Source: Streptomyces coffeae (GTDB taxonomy: Bacteria; Actinomycetota; Actinomycetes; Streptomycetales; Streptomycetaceae). Taken from it: a DNA stretch of 64,000 nt. Position numbers and translations under genes: made by a program. The notes under the pieces were generated by a model. The model did no database searches, was not told the DNA's origin, and worked only from the letters and a program-made list of their open reading frames with translations. The stretch lies in NCBI RefSeq assembly GCF_016741875.1, contig NZ_JAERRF010000001.1:372001-436000 (forward strand). The letters are read 5' to 3'. Shown one piece after another: positions 1-8,384 of this stretch (the first letter of the stretch is position 1; each line of letters opens with the position of its first letter).

Positions 1-356
1 CCCACGGACGCCTCGCGGATCCGCTCCTCGATGTCCTCGGTGGTCACGTCGCCCTCCTCGGCCGCGGCGGCCTGGGCTGTGCGCAGCCGCTGCACCGCCT
101 GGCGGTGGGCGAGGGTGGCGGCCCAGGAGCGCATCGAACCCTTCTTGGGGTCATAGGCGTCCGGGTTCTCCCAGATGTAGCCGAAGACTTCGCGGGTGAC
201 GCGGTCGGCCGCCTCCTCGTCCTCCAGGACGCGATGGGCGAGATGATGGACAAGCGAGGCGAATCGGTCGTACAGCTCACCGAGTGCGGCCGCTTCGCCG
301 CGTGCGAGTCGCTGCTGCATCCTGCGGTCCCAGCGGGGCGGTGCGTCGTTCGGCAT
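1..356 (-). CDS. ECF-like RNA polymerase sigma factor (N-terminal part, cut by window edge)
   Basis: The reading frame starts at an ATG preceded by a GGGATGGGGG ribosome-binding site and runs off the left edge, so about 118 residues are visible. Residues about 15-90 look like sigma-70 region 2: an ALGELYDRF helix, then RVLEDEEAADRVTREVF and a YDPKKGSMRSWAATLAHRQA segment, the usual core-binding and -10 recognition block of ECF sigma factors. The region 4 helix-turn-helix would lie outside the window. By family it should direct RNA polymerase to a small regulon. The next gene, divergent, encodes a STAS anti-sigma antagonist, but a shared pathway is only an inference from proximity. In Streptomyces a sigma factor of this kind lies near guaB and bldM, which fits the synteny of the window. 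Confidence 0.85.
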   Translation of the reverse strand, partial: MPNDAPPRWDRRMQQRLARGEAAALGELYDRFASLVHHLAHRVLEDEEAADRVTREVFGYIWENPDAYDPKKGSMRSWAATLAHRQAVQRLRTAQAAAAEEGDVTTEDIEERIREASV

Positions 357-582
357 ACGGCCCCCATCCCTGCGTCGTCCGGCCGGCTCTCCGGACACTG
401 TGCCCAACCTTCATATCGAATGTAGTGCCGGGGGCTGACACAACACGCGTCCATGCGGCAAAGTGCGGCACGAGCAGGCTGCACATGGTATTGACCCCCT
501 CACTTTGCGCAGGATTGGCGAGACGAAACGCTTCGCCGGGGCATAGGGTCATTCCCTACGGCGTGTGCCAGGGGGAAGTTTC

Positions 583-630
583 ATGCGGCGGTGGGCGGGC
601 AGCCGCCCGGGAACAGAAAATTCCGGTTAG
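583..630 (+). CDS. Possible 15-codon leader ORF upstream of the STAS gene
   Basis: An ATG follows a strong AGGGGGAA ribosome-binding site (570-577) at ideal spacing and opens a 15-codon frame ending in TAG, 25 bases before the STAS start codon. A GGGCGG-GCAG-CCGCCC hairpin (593-608) lies inside it. The peptide has no run of one amino acid that would suggest classical attenuation. It may be a translated leader or chance. Confidence 0.25.
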   Translation: MRRWAGSRPGTENSG

Positions 631-654
631 CGGCGAGCGAAGGGCTTCGGGCGC

Positions 655-1047
655 GTGACGTTGAAGGTGATGGAGGACCGTCGGGGGGAGTGGGTCGTAC
701 TCCAGGTCTCCGGAGAGATGGACCTGGTGACGTCGCCCGCGGTCCGGCAGCACGTCCACGACGCGGTTGCCGAGGGCCGCCACTGGCTGGTGCTGGACCT
801 CTCGGAGGTCCGGTTCTGCGACTCCAGCGGTGTCGGTGTGCTCATCGCGGCGCGTCGGTTGATGCGGTCCTGTTCCGGCCGGCTGCGGCTGATCCTGCCG
901 CCCCAGGGGGCCGCGCACGGTTCCCATGTTCACCGGGTGCTGGCGGCGCTCGGGGTGCGGCGGCTGTTCGACGTCCACCCGGACCTGGACGCGGCGACCG
1001 AGCCGGACGAGGACGACGAGGACGCGGTCGGCCCCCTGTCGGCCTGA
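655..1047 (+). CDS. STAS-domain anti-sigma factor antagonist
   Basis: This 130-residue protein is a single STAS domain (about residues 5-110) of the SpoIIAA/RsbV class. The family binds a partner-switching anti-sigma kinase and releases its sigma factor; phosphorylation of a conserved serine switches it off. The phosphorylation loop reads CDSSG at residues 55-59, so Ser57 or Ser58 is the likely site. The C-terminal tail is acidic (about 113-123) and non-conserved. I chose the GTG at 655, which has an AAGGG about 12 bases upstream; an in-frame ATG at 670 would remove five residues without touching the domain. Its cognate anti-sigma kinase is not recognisable in the window. The truncated RsbW-like fragment at 33.6 kb is too distant and broken to be the partner. 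Confidence 0.9.
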   Translation: MTLKVMEDRRGEWVVLQVSGEMDLVTSPAVRQHVHDAVAEGRHWLVLDLSEVRFCDSSGVGVLIAARRLMRSCSGRLRLILPPQGAAHGSHVHRVLAALGVRRLFDVHPDLDAATEPDEDDEDAVGPLSA

Positions 1048-1080
1048 GCCCCGCCCGTCCACCACCCGGCTCTCACGCCG

Positions 1081-2310
1081 TCACGAACACCCGGCCCGCG
1101 GCGGGCATTTCGGGAAGTCCGCCCGCACCACAAAGCCCCCGTCGTCCGTCGGCTCCGCCTTCAGCGTGCCGCCCAGCAGCTGGGCCCGCTCCCGCAATCC
1201 GACCAGCCCGTGTCCACCGCCGGGCAGTCCCGGCGACGCGGCGGACGCGTCCGGCGGCCCGTTGCGCACCTCGACGCGCAACTCCCGTGACTCCTCCAGA
1301 TCCCTGACCCGTACCGTCACCCGCGCCCCCGGCGCGTGTTTGCGGACGTTGGTCAGCGACTCCTGCACGATGCGGAAGGCGGCGCGCTCCACCGCCTCGG
1401 CGGTACGGCCCTCCTCGTCGTCCGACTCCCCGGCGGGGTCCGCCTCGTAGGCGACGTCCAGCGCGCTCAGTTCGATCAGCCGGGGCAGATCGGCCAGCCG
1501 GGGCTGCGGGGTGAGGTCCTCCAGATCGCCTCCGGCCGCACGCAGAATCCCGACCATATGGCGCAGTTCGTCCAGGGTGCGCACGGACAGTTCGCGGATC
1601 GTCCGCGCGCCCTCGCGCGCCTTGGCGTCCTCGGCGCTGATCTGCACCGCTCCGGCCTGGAGGCTGATGAGACTGACCTGATGGGCCACGACGTCGTGCA
1701 TCTCACGTGCCAGCCGCGCCCGTTCGGTGCTCAGCACCTGCTCGGCGATCAGCTCGTCCGCGTGGCGGCGGCTGCGGGTGAGGTCGTCGATCCGGGCGGC
1801 GAGTTCGCTGCGGGTGCGCACCAGCAGCCCCAGCGCGATCGGGCCGACCGAGGTCACACAGGCGTCGATCAGGACGAGGGTGTTGTCCCGGTAGGCGGTG
1901 GGCTCGAAGTCGGAGACCGGCCACGGTATGAAGTGCGCGGCGGCCAGCAGCAGCGCCAGGACGCCCAGCAGTCTGCGGTCCGGGCGGCGCCGGGCCACCG
2001 TGTAGAGCGCGATCATCGGCGCGAACCAGATGTAGCCGATGAGGATCCCCGGCAGCGTGGTGAGGAAGACCAGCGCGGGGAAGCGGCGGCGCAGCAGCAG
2101 GGCGGCCGCGGCCACCAGCGAGACGTTCAACTCCAGGTCGAAGGTGACGCCGTTGACGAGCAGCGCGTCGGCCACCGCCAGGACGAGCGGGATCAGCAGC
2201 GAGCCCCAGCGGGTGGCCCAGGACGGCAGCCGCCGCCGCGGCGGGTTGGCCGGGGTCCGCATGTCCTCGAAGAGCGGGCTGGGGGAGGGACGAACGGAGG
2301 AGACTGTCAT
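1081..2310 (-). CDS. NarL-family sensor histidine kinase (HisKA_3 type)
   Basis: The 409-residue membrane sensor kinase has four to five hydrophobic segments (about residues 37-55, 63-82, 86-105, 113-132, 147-165), then a coiled linker and a HisKA_3 dimerisation domain with the phospho-acceptor His205 in LAREMHDVVAHQ. The HATPase domain follows, with the N box in IVQESLTNVRKHA and a GHGLVGLRER G box. No extracellular sensor domain is evident, so the signal is probably sensed in or at the membrane. Its ATG overlaps the stop codon of the upstream response regulator by 4 bases, so the two are translationally coupled and form a two-component pair. The stimulus cannot be inferred. Confidence 0.93.
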   Translation of the reverse strand: MTVSSVRPSPSPLFEDMRTPANPPRRRLPSWATRWGSLLIPLVLAVADALLVNGVTFDLELNVSLVAAAALLLRRRFPALVFLTTLPGILIGYIWFAPMIALYTVARRRPDRRLLGVLALLLAAAHFIPWPVSDFEPTAYRDNTLVLIDACVTSVGPIALGLLVRTRSELAARIDDLTRSRRHADELIAEQVLSTERARLAREMHDVVAHQVSLISLQAGAVQISAEDAKAREGARTIRELSVRTLDELRHMVGILRAAGGDLEDLTPQPRLADLPRLIELSALDVAYEADPAGESDDEEGRTAEAVERAAFRIVQESLTNVRKHAPGARVTVRVRDLEESRELRVEVRNGPPDASAASPGLPGGGHGLVGLRERAQLLGGTLKAEPTDDGGFVVRADFPKCPPRAGCS

Positions 2311-3008
2311 CGGGTCCCGCCTATCGGGGGGCGGCCGGCGATGAGTCCGGCGCGGTCGGCGACGATGGCCGCCTGGACACGGTTGAGACCACCGAGCTTG
2401 CCGAGCACCGCCCGGACATGGTCCTTGACGGTGCTGGCGGCCAGCCCCATCCGCTCGGCGATCTGCGGGTTGGCAAGGCCCTCGCCGAGGAGGGCGAGCA
2501 CTTCGCGTTCGCGCGGGGTGAGGGCCTCGACGGCCTCGGAGGCGGTCACTTCGGCCTCGGCGGCGAGGAAGCCGCCGATCACGGCCCGGGTGACACCGGG
2601 GTCCAGGACGCTGCCGCCCTGGGCGAGGGTCCGTACGGCACGGACGAGTTGTTCCGGATCGGTGTCCTTCAGGAGGAAGCCCGCCGCTCCGGCGCGCAGC
2701 GCGGCGGCGAGGTACTCCTGGACGTCGAAGGTCGTCAGCATGGCGACGGCGGGGGAGCGGGGTGCGGCCCGCAACTGTCTCAGTACGGTCAGCCCGTCGG
2801 CGTCCGGCATCCGGATGTCGAGGAGGACGACGTCGGCCTCGCTGCGCAGCACGGTCTGGACCGCTCCGGCGCCGGAACAGTCGGCGACCACCTCGATGTC
2901 CGGGGCCGTGCCCAGGATCAGCCGCAGGCCGGAGCGCACGAGCGCCTCGTCATCCACTACAGCAACACGGATCACCGGCCGCTCACTCTCCTCAGCTGTC
3001 ATGCCCAT
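2307..3008 (-). CDS. NarL/FixJ-family response regulator, partner of the 1081-2310 kinase
   Basis: A 233-residue regulator. The receiver domain (about residues 12-130) has the acidic pair DDE at 19-21, the phospho-acceptor Asp64 in LLDIRMPD and the conserved Lys114 in FLLKDTD. A LuxR-type helix-turn-helix (about 165-220) contains LTPREREVLALL and STVKDHVRAVL. The frame is open further upstream, but the ATG at 3008 has a GGCAGG 11 bases before it and homology begins just after it; the ATG at 3002 is an alternative. The kinase gene follows with a 4-base overlap. Targets are unknown. An imperfect palindrome GGAG-TGAAACG-CTCC lies about 45 bases upstream and could be an autoregulatory site, but this is weak. 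Confidence 0.93.
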   Translation of the reverse strand: MGMTAEESERPVIRVAVVDDEALVRSGLRLILGTAPDIEVVADCSGAGAVQTVLRSEADVVLLDIRMPDADGLTVLRQLRAAPRSPAVAMLTTFDVQEYLAAALRAGAAGFLLKDTDPEQLVRAVRTLAQGGSVLDPGVTRAVIGGFLAAEAEVTASEAVEALTPREREVLALLGEGLANPQIAERMGLAASTVKDHVRAVLGKLGGLNRVQAAIVADRAGLIAGRPPIGGTR

Positions 3009-3582
3009 TGCCCGGACAGCCTGCCGTATGACCGATGGAAAATGGAGCGTTTCACTCCGCCCAATGGGGGGAGGCACCCCCTCCGGCTGGCGGGGGTGAC
3101 AGAAGACCAGCGGTGGATGCCGGTCCGGCCGCGCACCGGGCAGACTTGAGCACATGCTGCACCACCCCGCGGGGTCGACCCAGACCCCGGCCCTGTCACC
3201 GCGCCGTCGGGCCTCTCGGCGCGTAGTGACTGCCGCGGACCTGACCGGTCCCGGCAAGGGCCAGTCAGCGGGGCGCTGCCGCGCCCAGGCCGCCGCGACC
3301 CCCACACGCGGCGGCCTGTCCACCCTTTGACCGCCCGCCGCGCCGTGTGCGCAGACCCAGCGCTGACCGGCCCCCCGCGGGGGGAGGGACCGGCCTCCGC
3401 CCGGCATCGCCGGGGTCGGAAACCACGGACGGCGGGCGCATCACCCCGGTGACGCGCTGGTCCGCGCGCACGCTTCGGTGCGCTTCCCTGTTCTGCGTGG
3501 CCGCCGTGCATCGTGCTGTTCCTCCGGCTGTTGCCTCCGGCTTTCGGTCTTTCTGACGCTCCTGTCGCACAGGACGCACCTG
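3009..3582. other. 574-base gap with no supported gene
   Basis: The space lies between the regulator start and the stop of the TPR regulator. It holds the regulator promoter at its left end and GC-rich sequence otherwise. The open frames inside are compositional, with no recognisable domain and no good ribosome-binding sites. I see no gene here. Confidence 0.5.
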
Positions 3583-5010
3583 TCACACCGGCGGTTCGGC
3601 CGGAGCCGGGCCCAGTGTGGTGGTGCCCGGTGCCGCCCGGTGGCCCAGTCCCGTGCGGTACGCGTCCATCGCGGCCTCCAACCGCCCCTCGCGCCGCAGC
3701 AGATCGCCCAGCAGCCGGCACAGATCGGCCAGGTCCCCGGCCGCGCCCGTGCGTTCCAGCAGCGACAGCGCCGCACAGTAGTGCTCCTCGGCCGTGTCCG
3801 CGTCGCCCCGCTCGTCGGCTATCAGCCCCAGCAGCCGGTGGGCGCCGCCCGCGTGCACCGCGCCGCGCTCGGCGGTGAGCCCGGCGGTGGGCCCGGTCCC
3901 GTCCGTCCGGGCCGGAGCCTGCCCTTCCGCGTCGGCGGAACGAGCCAGCAGCGGCAGCAGCAGGGCCTCCGCCTCGGCGGCGCGGCCCCGGCGGCGCAGT
4001 ACGTCCGCCAGCTCCACCTCCACCTGCACGGTGAACAGCGCCGCCCGCTTGGACGCCAGCATGTCGCGCGCCGTGCGCAGCTCGTGCTCCGCCCGCTCCA
4101 GATTGCCGTCCTGGGCGTGCACATAGCCGCGCATCCAGTGGCAGTGCGCCAGGTCGGTGTGGATCCGCAGCTGTTCGTACAGCTCCTGGGCCTTGGCGAG
4201 CGAGGCGTCGGCCTCCGCGGTGCGGCCCTCGGCGATCAGGGTGCGGGCCACCCCGCGGTGCATCCGCGCCACCAGGCCGGGATCGTCCACGTTGGGGGCC
4301 AGCGCGAGCGCCAGTTCGGCGGCGCGCACCGCACGGGCATGCGCCCCCATGTCCATGTACGGGCCGATGGCCGCGGTGTAGAGCAGCAGCAGCGCGTTCG
4401 GATCGTGCAGCCCGGAGGCGTTCAGCTCGTCGATGGCGCTCTCCAGCAGATAGCAGGAGTAGCGCAGTTCGCCCGCCAGCAGATGGGCCACGGCCCGGCC
4501 GCGGATCGCCGGCACCCGCCGGGGCAGCGGCTCCTCGGCCAGCAGCTGTTCCACCGCCTCGAAGTGATCCCGGGCGGTGGTCAGTTCACCGGTCTCCAGG
4601 GCGCAGTCGCCCAGACCCAGCAGCGCCGACGCCCGCTCCTCGGCGAAGCCGAGCAGCTCCGCCTCGGCGTGCAGCTCATGGAAGAGGGCGGCCGCGTCCT
4701 CGGCGGAGCCGGTGGCCAGCGCCCGCCGGGCGTCGGTCAGTCCGGCCCGCAGCCGGGTGGCGTCCCGCGGGGAGCGCCCGGTGGTCAGCTCCTCGTAGCT
4801 GACGCCGAGCCGTCCGGCGAGATGGCGCAGGGCGGCCTCGGACGGGCGGACCTTGCCGGTTTCGAGGGTGGAGACATAGGCGGCGGTGTAGGCGGGCTCG
4901 GCGAGCTGGCGCTGGGTGAACCCGCGCTCGGTGCGCAGCCGCAGCACCCGGCGGCCGATGTCCCCGGTCGCGTCCGCCGCCCGCCCGTCCCCGGCGCTTC
5001 TTTCGGCCAC
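3583..5010 (-). CDS. XRE-family helix-turn-helix regulator with TPR sensor domain
   Basis: A 475-residue protein with an N-terminal XRE helix-turn-helix (about residues 17-72, with LRLRTERGFTQRQLAE and the recognition segment VSTLETGKVRPSE) followed by about 380 residues of alpha-helical repeats typical of TPR units (repeated ALLGLGDCALETGEL-like and AEADASLAKAQELY-like segments). By family it is a DNA-binding regulator whose TPR superhelix binds a peptide or protein signal. I chose the GTG at 5010 because GAAGAGGG lies just before it; the ATG at 5058 adds 16 residues outside the domain. The S33 peptidase gene is divergent from only 66 bases away. The shared gap holds an inverted repeat that is a candidate operator, so autoregulation and control of the peptidase are likely but inferred. 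Confidence 0.85.
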   Translation of the reverse strand: MAERSAGDGRAADATGDIGRRVLRLRTERGFTQRQLAEPAYTAAYVSTLETGKVRPSEAALRHLAGRLGVSYEELTTGRSPRDATRLRAGLTDARRALATGSAEDAAALFHELHAEAELLGFAEERASALLGLGDCALETGELTTARDHFEAVEQLLAEEPLPRRVPAIRGRAVAHLLAGELRYSCYLLESAIDELNASGLHDPNALLLLYTAAIGPYMDMGAHARAVRAAELALALAPNVDDPGLVARMHRGVARTLIAEGRTAEADASLAKAQELYEQLRIHTDLAHCHWMRGYVHAQDGNLERAEHELRTARDMLASKRAALFTVQVEVELADVLRRRGRAAEAEALLLPLLARSADAEGQAPARTDGTGPTAGLTAERGAVHAGGAHRLLGLIADERGDADTAEEHYCAALSLLERTGAAGDLADLCRLLGDLLRREGRLEAAMDAYRTGLGHRAAPGTTTLGPAPAEPPV

Positions 5011-5033
5011 GGTGCCCTCTTCTCCCCGGATGT

Positions 5034-5055
5034 AGCTTAATCGCCGAGCTAAGTC
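5034..5055. promoter_or_regulatory. Inverted repeat in the regulator/peptidase divergent promoter
   Basis: In the 66-base gap between the TPR regulator and the S33 peptidase an AT-rich element reads AGCTTAATCGCCGAGCTAAG, with CTTA and TAAG half-sites in mirror orientation. It stands out from the surrounding GC-rich DNA and lies where both promoters must be. Candidate operator for the XRE regulator. Confidence 0.4.
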
Positions 5056-5076
5056 CATTTACGTGAGGATTAAAAG

Positions 5077-6432
5077 ATGCTTGAGGCGAGGAAAACAGCT
5101 CCCGCCAGTCCGGGATGCGAGACAACAACCGTCCGTCAGCCGGGACTGCTCCTCACCGACCACCACTTCGAGGTACCGCTCGACCATACGGCCCCCGAGG
5201 GCGAGCGGATCAGCCTTTACGGACGCGAGGTCGTCGCCGCGGACCGCGCGGGCGCCGGACGGGACCGGCTCCCCTGGCTGCTCTACCTCGAGGGCGGACC
5301 GGGTTTCGGCGCACCTCGCCCGGTCGGCCGCGCCGGCTGGCTGGACCGGGCGCTGGACGAGTACCGCGTGCTCCTGCTCGACCAGCGCGGCACCGGCCGC
5401 TCCACCCCCGCCACCCGGCAGACCCTGCCGCTGCGCGGCGCTCCCGGGCGACAGGCCGACTACCTCGCCCACTTCCGCGCCGACGCGATCGTGCGCGACT
5501 GCGAGCTGATACGCCGGCGGCTCACCGGAGGCCGCCCCTGGACCGTGCTCGGGCAGAGCTACGGTGGCTTCTGCGCGGTCAGTTACCTCTCCCACGCCCC
5601 CGAGGCGCTGGACACCGTTCTGATCACCGGCGGGCTGCCGTCGCTCGACGCCGACGCCGACACGGTCTACCGCGCCGCGTATCCGCGTATGGAGCGCACG
5701 TCCCTGGCGCACTACGCGCGTTACCCGGGCGACGCGGCGACCGTCCGTGCCGTGGTCCGGCATCTGGCCGTCCACGAGGAGGTGCTGCCGGACGGCACCC
5801 GGCTCACCCCGGCCGCCTTCCAGCAGCTCGGCATACTGCTCGGCGGTGGCGACGGCTCCCATCAGCTCCACCACCTGCTGGAGGACCCGTTCGCGCCGAC
5901 CCCCGACGGGCCCCGGCTCGCCGACGCGTTCCGCGAGCGGGTGGCCGCTGTGCTCTCCCGCGCCGCCAGCCCGCTCTACGCGCTGCTGCACGAGTCCATC
6001 TACGCCCAGGACGGCCGCGCCACCGACTGGTCCGCGCACCGGATCCGCACCGAGTTCCCCGGGTTCGACGCGGAGGCCGCGGCCGCGGGCGACGAACCGG
6101 TGCTCTTCACCGCCGAGACCGTCCACCCCTGGATGCTGGACACCCACGCGGCGCTGCGCCCGCTGCGCCGTACCGCCGAACTCCTGGCCGAGCGCACCGG
6201 CTGGGGCCCGCTGTACGACGCGGAGCGGCTGGCCCGTAACACCGTGCCGGTGGCCGCCGCCGTCTACCACGACGACCTGTACGTGGACACCGCGCACGCC
6301 CTCGCCACCGCCCGCGCCATCGGGGGGCTGCGGACCTGGGTGACGGACGAGTTCGAGCACGACGGGGTGCGGACCGGGGGCCGCCGGGTGCTGGACCGGC
6401 TGCTGCGGCTGGCCCGCGACGAGGCGGTGTGA
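5077..6432 (+). CDS. Alpha/beta hydrolase, proline iminopeptidase-like (peptidase S33)
   Basis: A 451-residue cytoplasmic hydrolase with the S33 layout: oxyanion-hole motif GGPG at residues 73-76, the conserved DQRGTGRS at 102-109, nucleophile Ser161 in the elbow GQSYGG, a helical cap (about 190-320), a likely catalytic Asp within YHDDLYVD (397-404) and His428 in DEFEHDG. Known S33 enzymes release N-terminal proline or cleave related amides and esters from small peptides; the true substrate here is unknown. The ATG is preceded by GTGAGGA at 8 bases. Divergent transcription from an XRE-TPR regulator suggests substrate- or peptide-responsive control, which is an inference from layout. Confidence 0.88.
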   Translation: MLEARKTAPASPGCETTTVRQPGLLLTDHHFEVPLDHTAPEGERISLYGREVVAADRAGAGRDRLPWLLYLEGGPGFGAPRPVGRAGWLDRALDEYRVLLLDQRGTGRSTPATRQTLPLRGAPGRQADYLAHFRADAIVRDCELIRRRLTGGRPWTVLGQSYGGFCAVSYLSHAPEALDTVLITGGLPSLDADADTVYRAAYPRMERTSLAHYARYPGDAATVRAVVRHLAVHEEVLPDGTRLTPAAFQQLGILLGGGDGSHQLHHLLEDPFAPTPDGPRLADAFRERVAAVLSRAASPLYALLHESIYAQDGRATDWSAHRIRTEFPGFDAEAAAAGDEPVLFTAETVHPWMLDTHAALRPLRRTAELLAERTGWGPLYDAERLARNTVPVAAAVYHDDLYVDTAHALATARAIGGLRTWVTDEFEHDGVRTGGRRVLDRLLRLARDEAV

Positions 6433-6540
6433 CGCGGCCGGGCGGGCTCATCGAGGCCGACGGGAGTGTGGCGGACGCCATGTCAGATTTCCCTGGTACT
6501 TGTCGCGTTCGTGTTGCCCCCTCCCCTCGCGCCCCGTAGG

Positions 6541-6569
6541 TTGAGCCGCTAATTAACCGTGCTTAATCG
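6541..6569 (+). promoter_or_regulatory. Promoter with overlapping inverted repeat for the M64 peptidase
   Basis: TTGAGC (6541-6546) and TAATCG (6564-6569) are 17 bases apart, a plausible sigma-70-type promoter 28 bases upstream of the GTG. The spacer and -10 carry the inverted repeat ATTAA-N6-TTAAT (6552-6567). The nonamer GCTTAATCG also occurs at 5035 in the neighbouring divergent promoter. Confidence 0.4.
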
Positions 6570-6596
6570 GACGCTTACGGGATTTCGGGAGCCACT

Positions 6597-7961
6597 GTGC
6601 GACGACACATACGCCGACGCGTCCCTCGCCGTATCGCGGCGACCGCCGGGGGTATCGCCCTGGCCGCGGCGCTCACCGCCACCGCGACGGCGACCACGGG
6701 CGGAGCGGACACCTCCGCTCCGCACTCTGCCGACGCCCCGGCCGCCGACCCCGCACCGCGCACCCATGAGGTCGAGTACTTCAGCCGTCCCGGCGCCCAC
6801 CCCCGGCACACCGAGGTCCCGGCCGCGACCCCCAAGCGCCTGACCCGCGCCGCCCGTTCGCTGTCCGCCGCCGAGAAGGCGGACGACGGGGACGTCGGCT
6901 CGGTCATCGACAAGGGGCCGGTCGACGACAAGGTGGACGTCGTCTTCATCGGCGACGGCTACACCGCCTCCCAGCAGGAGGACTTCCACGCCGATCTGCG
7001 CGCCAAGTGGAAGGAGATCTCCGCGGTCGAGCCGTACGCCTCGTACGGGGACCTGTTCAACGTGTGGTCCGTGGACGCCGTCTCCAACCAGTCCGGTGTC
7101 TCCGGCGACCCCGGCAAGGACGTCGTCAAGGACACCGCCCTCGGCTCGTACTTCTGGTGCGACGACCTCGAGCGTCTGCTGTGCGTCAACACCGACAAGG
7201 TCGAGTCCTACGCGGCCAAGGCCCCGCAGGCCGATCTGGTGGTCGTGCTCTCCAACTCCGCCAAGTACGGCGGCGCGGGCTACACCGTCACCTCGCAGGT
7301 GGGCTATGACGGCATCGCCACCGCCTCCTCCGACCACGCCGACTCCGACCAGGTCGCCGTCCACGAGACCGGCCACTCGCTCGGCAAGCTGGCCGACGAG
7401 TACGTCTATCCCGACAACGGCACCTACACCGGCGCGGAGCCCGAGGAGTCCAACGCCTCCACACTGAGCGCGGACCAGATGGCCGGCCAGCAGAAGAAGT
7501 GGTACCGCTGGCTGGGCCAGACCTCGCCGGACGGTGGCGCGGTCGGCGCGTACGAGGGCGGGCGTTACTACCCCAAGGGCATCAACCGCCCCACCGAGAA
7601 CTCCATCATGCGCACCCTGGGCCGGGAGTTCAGCCTGCCCGGCCGTGAGGCGATGATCGCGGGCTTCTACCGTCACGCGAGCGTGGTCAGCAGCCCGACA
7701 CCCACCGACAAGCCGGTCCGGGCCAAGGCCACGCTGACGGTGCACATCCCGAAGAAGGCGTCCCTGAAGTGGTACGTGGACGGTGACGAGGTGCGCTCCG
7801 CACGTGGGAAGACGTCCGTGACCCCGGCGTCCCTCGGTGTCCGCTCCGACGGCAAGGCCCACCGCGTGAAGGCCAGGGCGACCGACACCACCCGTGCGGT
7901 GCGGGACCCGGCGCTGCGGAAGCTGCTGACCGACTCGCGTACCTGGAAGGTCGCCCACTAG
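6597..7961 (+). CDS. Secreted zinc metallopeptidase, family M64
   Basis: A 454-residue exported protein with an Arg-rich N terminus, a hydrophobic signal core (about residues 13-34) and an Ala-rich cleavage region, then a pro-like linker to about residue 100. The catalytic domain opens at VDVVFIGDGYTASQ, the usual M64 entry motif, and contains the zinc signature HETGHSLGKLADEY (His256, Glu257, His260; Asp267-Glu268), as in the IgA-peptidase M64 family. The C-terminal 110 residues form a beta-rich add-on. The GTG start has CGGGAG 6 bases upstream. As a secreted peptidase it probably digests extracellular protein; the target is unknown. The family in Streptomyces is usually annotated only as M64. 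Confidence 0.92.
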   Translation: MRRHIRRRVPRRIAATAGGIALAAALTATATATTGGADTSAPHSADAPAADPAPRTHEVEYFSRPGAHPRHTEVPAATPKRLTRAARSLSAAEKADDGDVGSVIDKGPVDDKVDVVFIGDGYTASQQEDFHADLRAKWKEISAVEPYASYGDLFNVWSVDAVSNQSGVSGDPGKDVVKDTALGSYFWCDDLERLLCVNTDKVESYAAKAPQADLVVVLSNSAKYGGAGYTVTSQVGYDGIATASSDHADSDQVAVHETGHSLGKLADEYVYPDNGTYTGAEPEESNASTLSADQMAGQQKKWYRWLGQTSPDGGAVGAYEGGRYYPKGINRPTENSIMRTLGREFSLPGREAMIAGFYRHASVVSSPTPTDKPVRAKATLTVHIPKKASLKWYVDGDEVRSARGKTSVTPASLGVRSDGKAHRVKARATDTTRAVRDPALRKLLTDSRTWKVAH

Positions 7962-8007
7962 CGACCCGTACGCCTCGTGGCGCGCCGCCTGCGCGCCCAT
8001 CCGGACC

Positions 8008-8038
8008 GCCGCCCCGTGGACCCCCGCCGCGGGGCGGC
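8008..8038 (+). terminator. Terminator hairpin after the M64 peptidase
   Basis: GCCGCCCCG (8008-8016) pairs perfectly with CGGGGCGGC (8030-8038) around a 13-base loop, about 45 bases after the stop. There is no U tract, as is usual in Streptomyces. Confidence 0.6.
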
Positions 8039-8253
8039 TTCACGCGCCCCCGGTCCGGTGTCCGGCCGGCCTTCTGTCTGCGTCGATGCGGGGCGGCCGC
8101 GGTCCGCCCCGGTGACATCGGCAGCTTCTAGATTTCCTCACGCCGCGACCGGGCTCAATCGCCCGCCGGGGTGGGCGGCCGGTCGTGTGTTCCGGCGGCG
8201 CGTCGATCATCCGACAAGGCGCCGCCCTCCGGCCACCACAGGACAGCGTCACG

Positions 8254-8384
8254 AGGTCCGGTGGCGCCCCGAAGGGGCGCGGGGCTGTGTCGTGTGCGGC
8301 TCCGCCGCGTGGGCGCGACCGGCCACGACACAGCCGCGGACGCACGACGGCACCTCACGGCACGTCCCGCGGAGCGCTCAGCGG
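8254..8384. repeat. Interspersed intergenic repeat, copy A
   Basis: A roughly 130-base element matches 24771-24901 almost throughout (about 90 percent by eye). It holds nested hairpins: GCGCCCC-GAA-GGGGCGC, then a 12-bp stem GGCTGTGTCGTG (8283-8294) with CACGACACAGCC (8324-8335), enclosing GCGGC-TCC-GCCGC. Its right end includes the stop codon of the winged-helix gene. Similar GC-rich elements are common between Streptomyces genes. Confidence 0.85.

Noticed and set aside
105..658. Plus-strand open frames opposite the sigma factor
   Set aside because: They are antisense shadows of the minus-strand sigma gene, with no domain and no ribosome-binding site.
1336..3149. Long plus-strand frames opposite the two-component genes
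   Set aside because: Arg/Gly/Gln-rich composition typical of antisense frames in high-GC DNA; the minus-strand frames hold clear kinase and receiver motifs.
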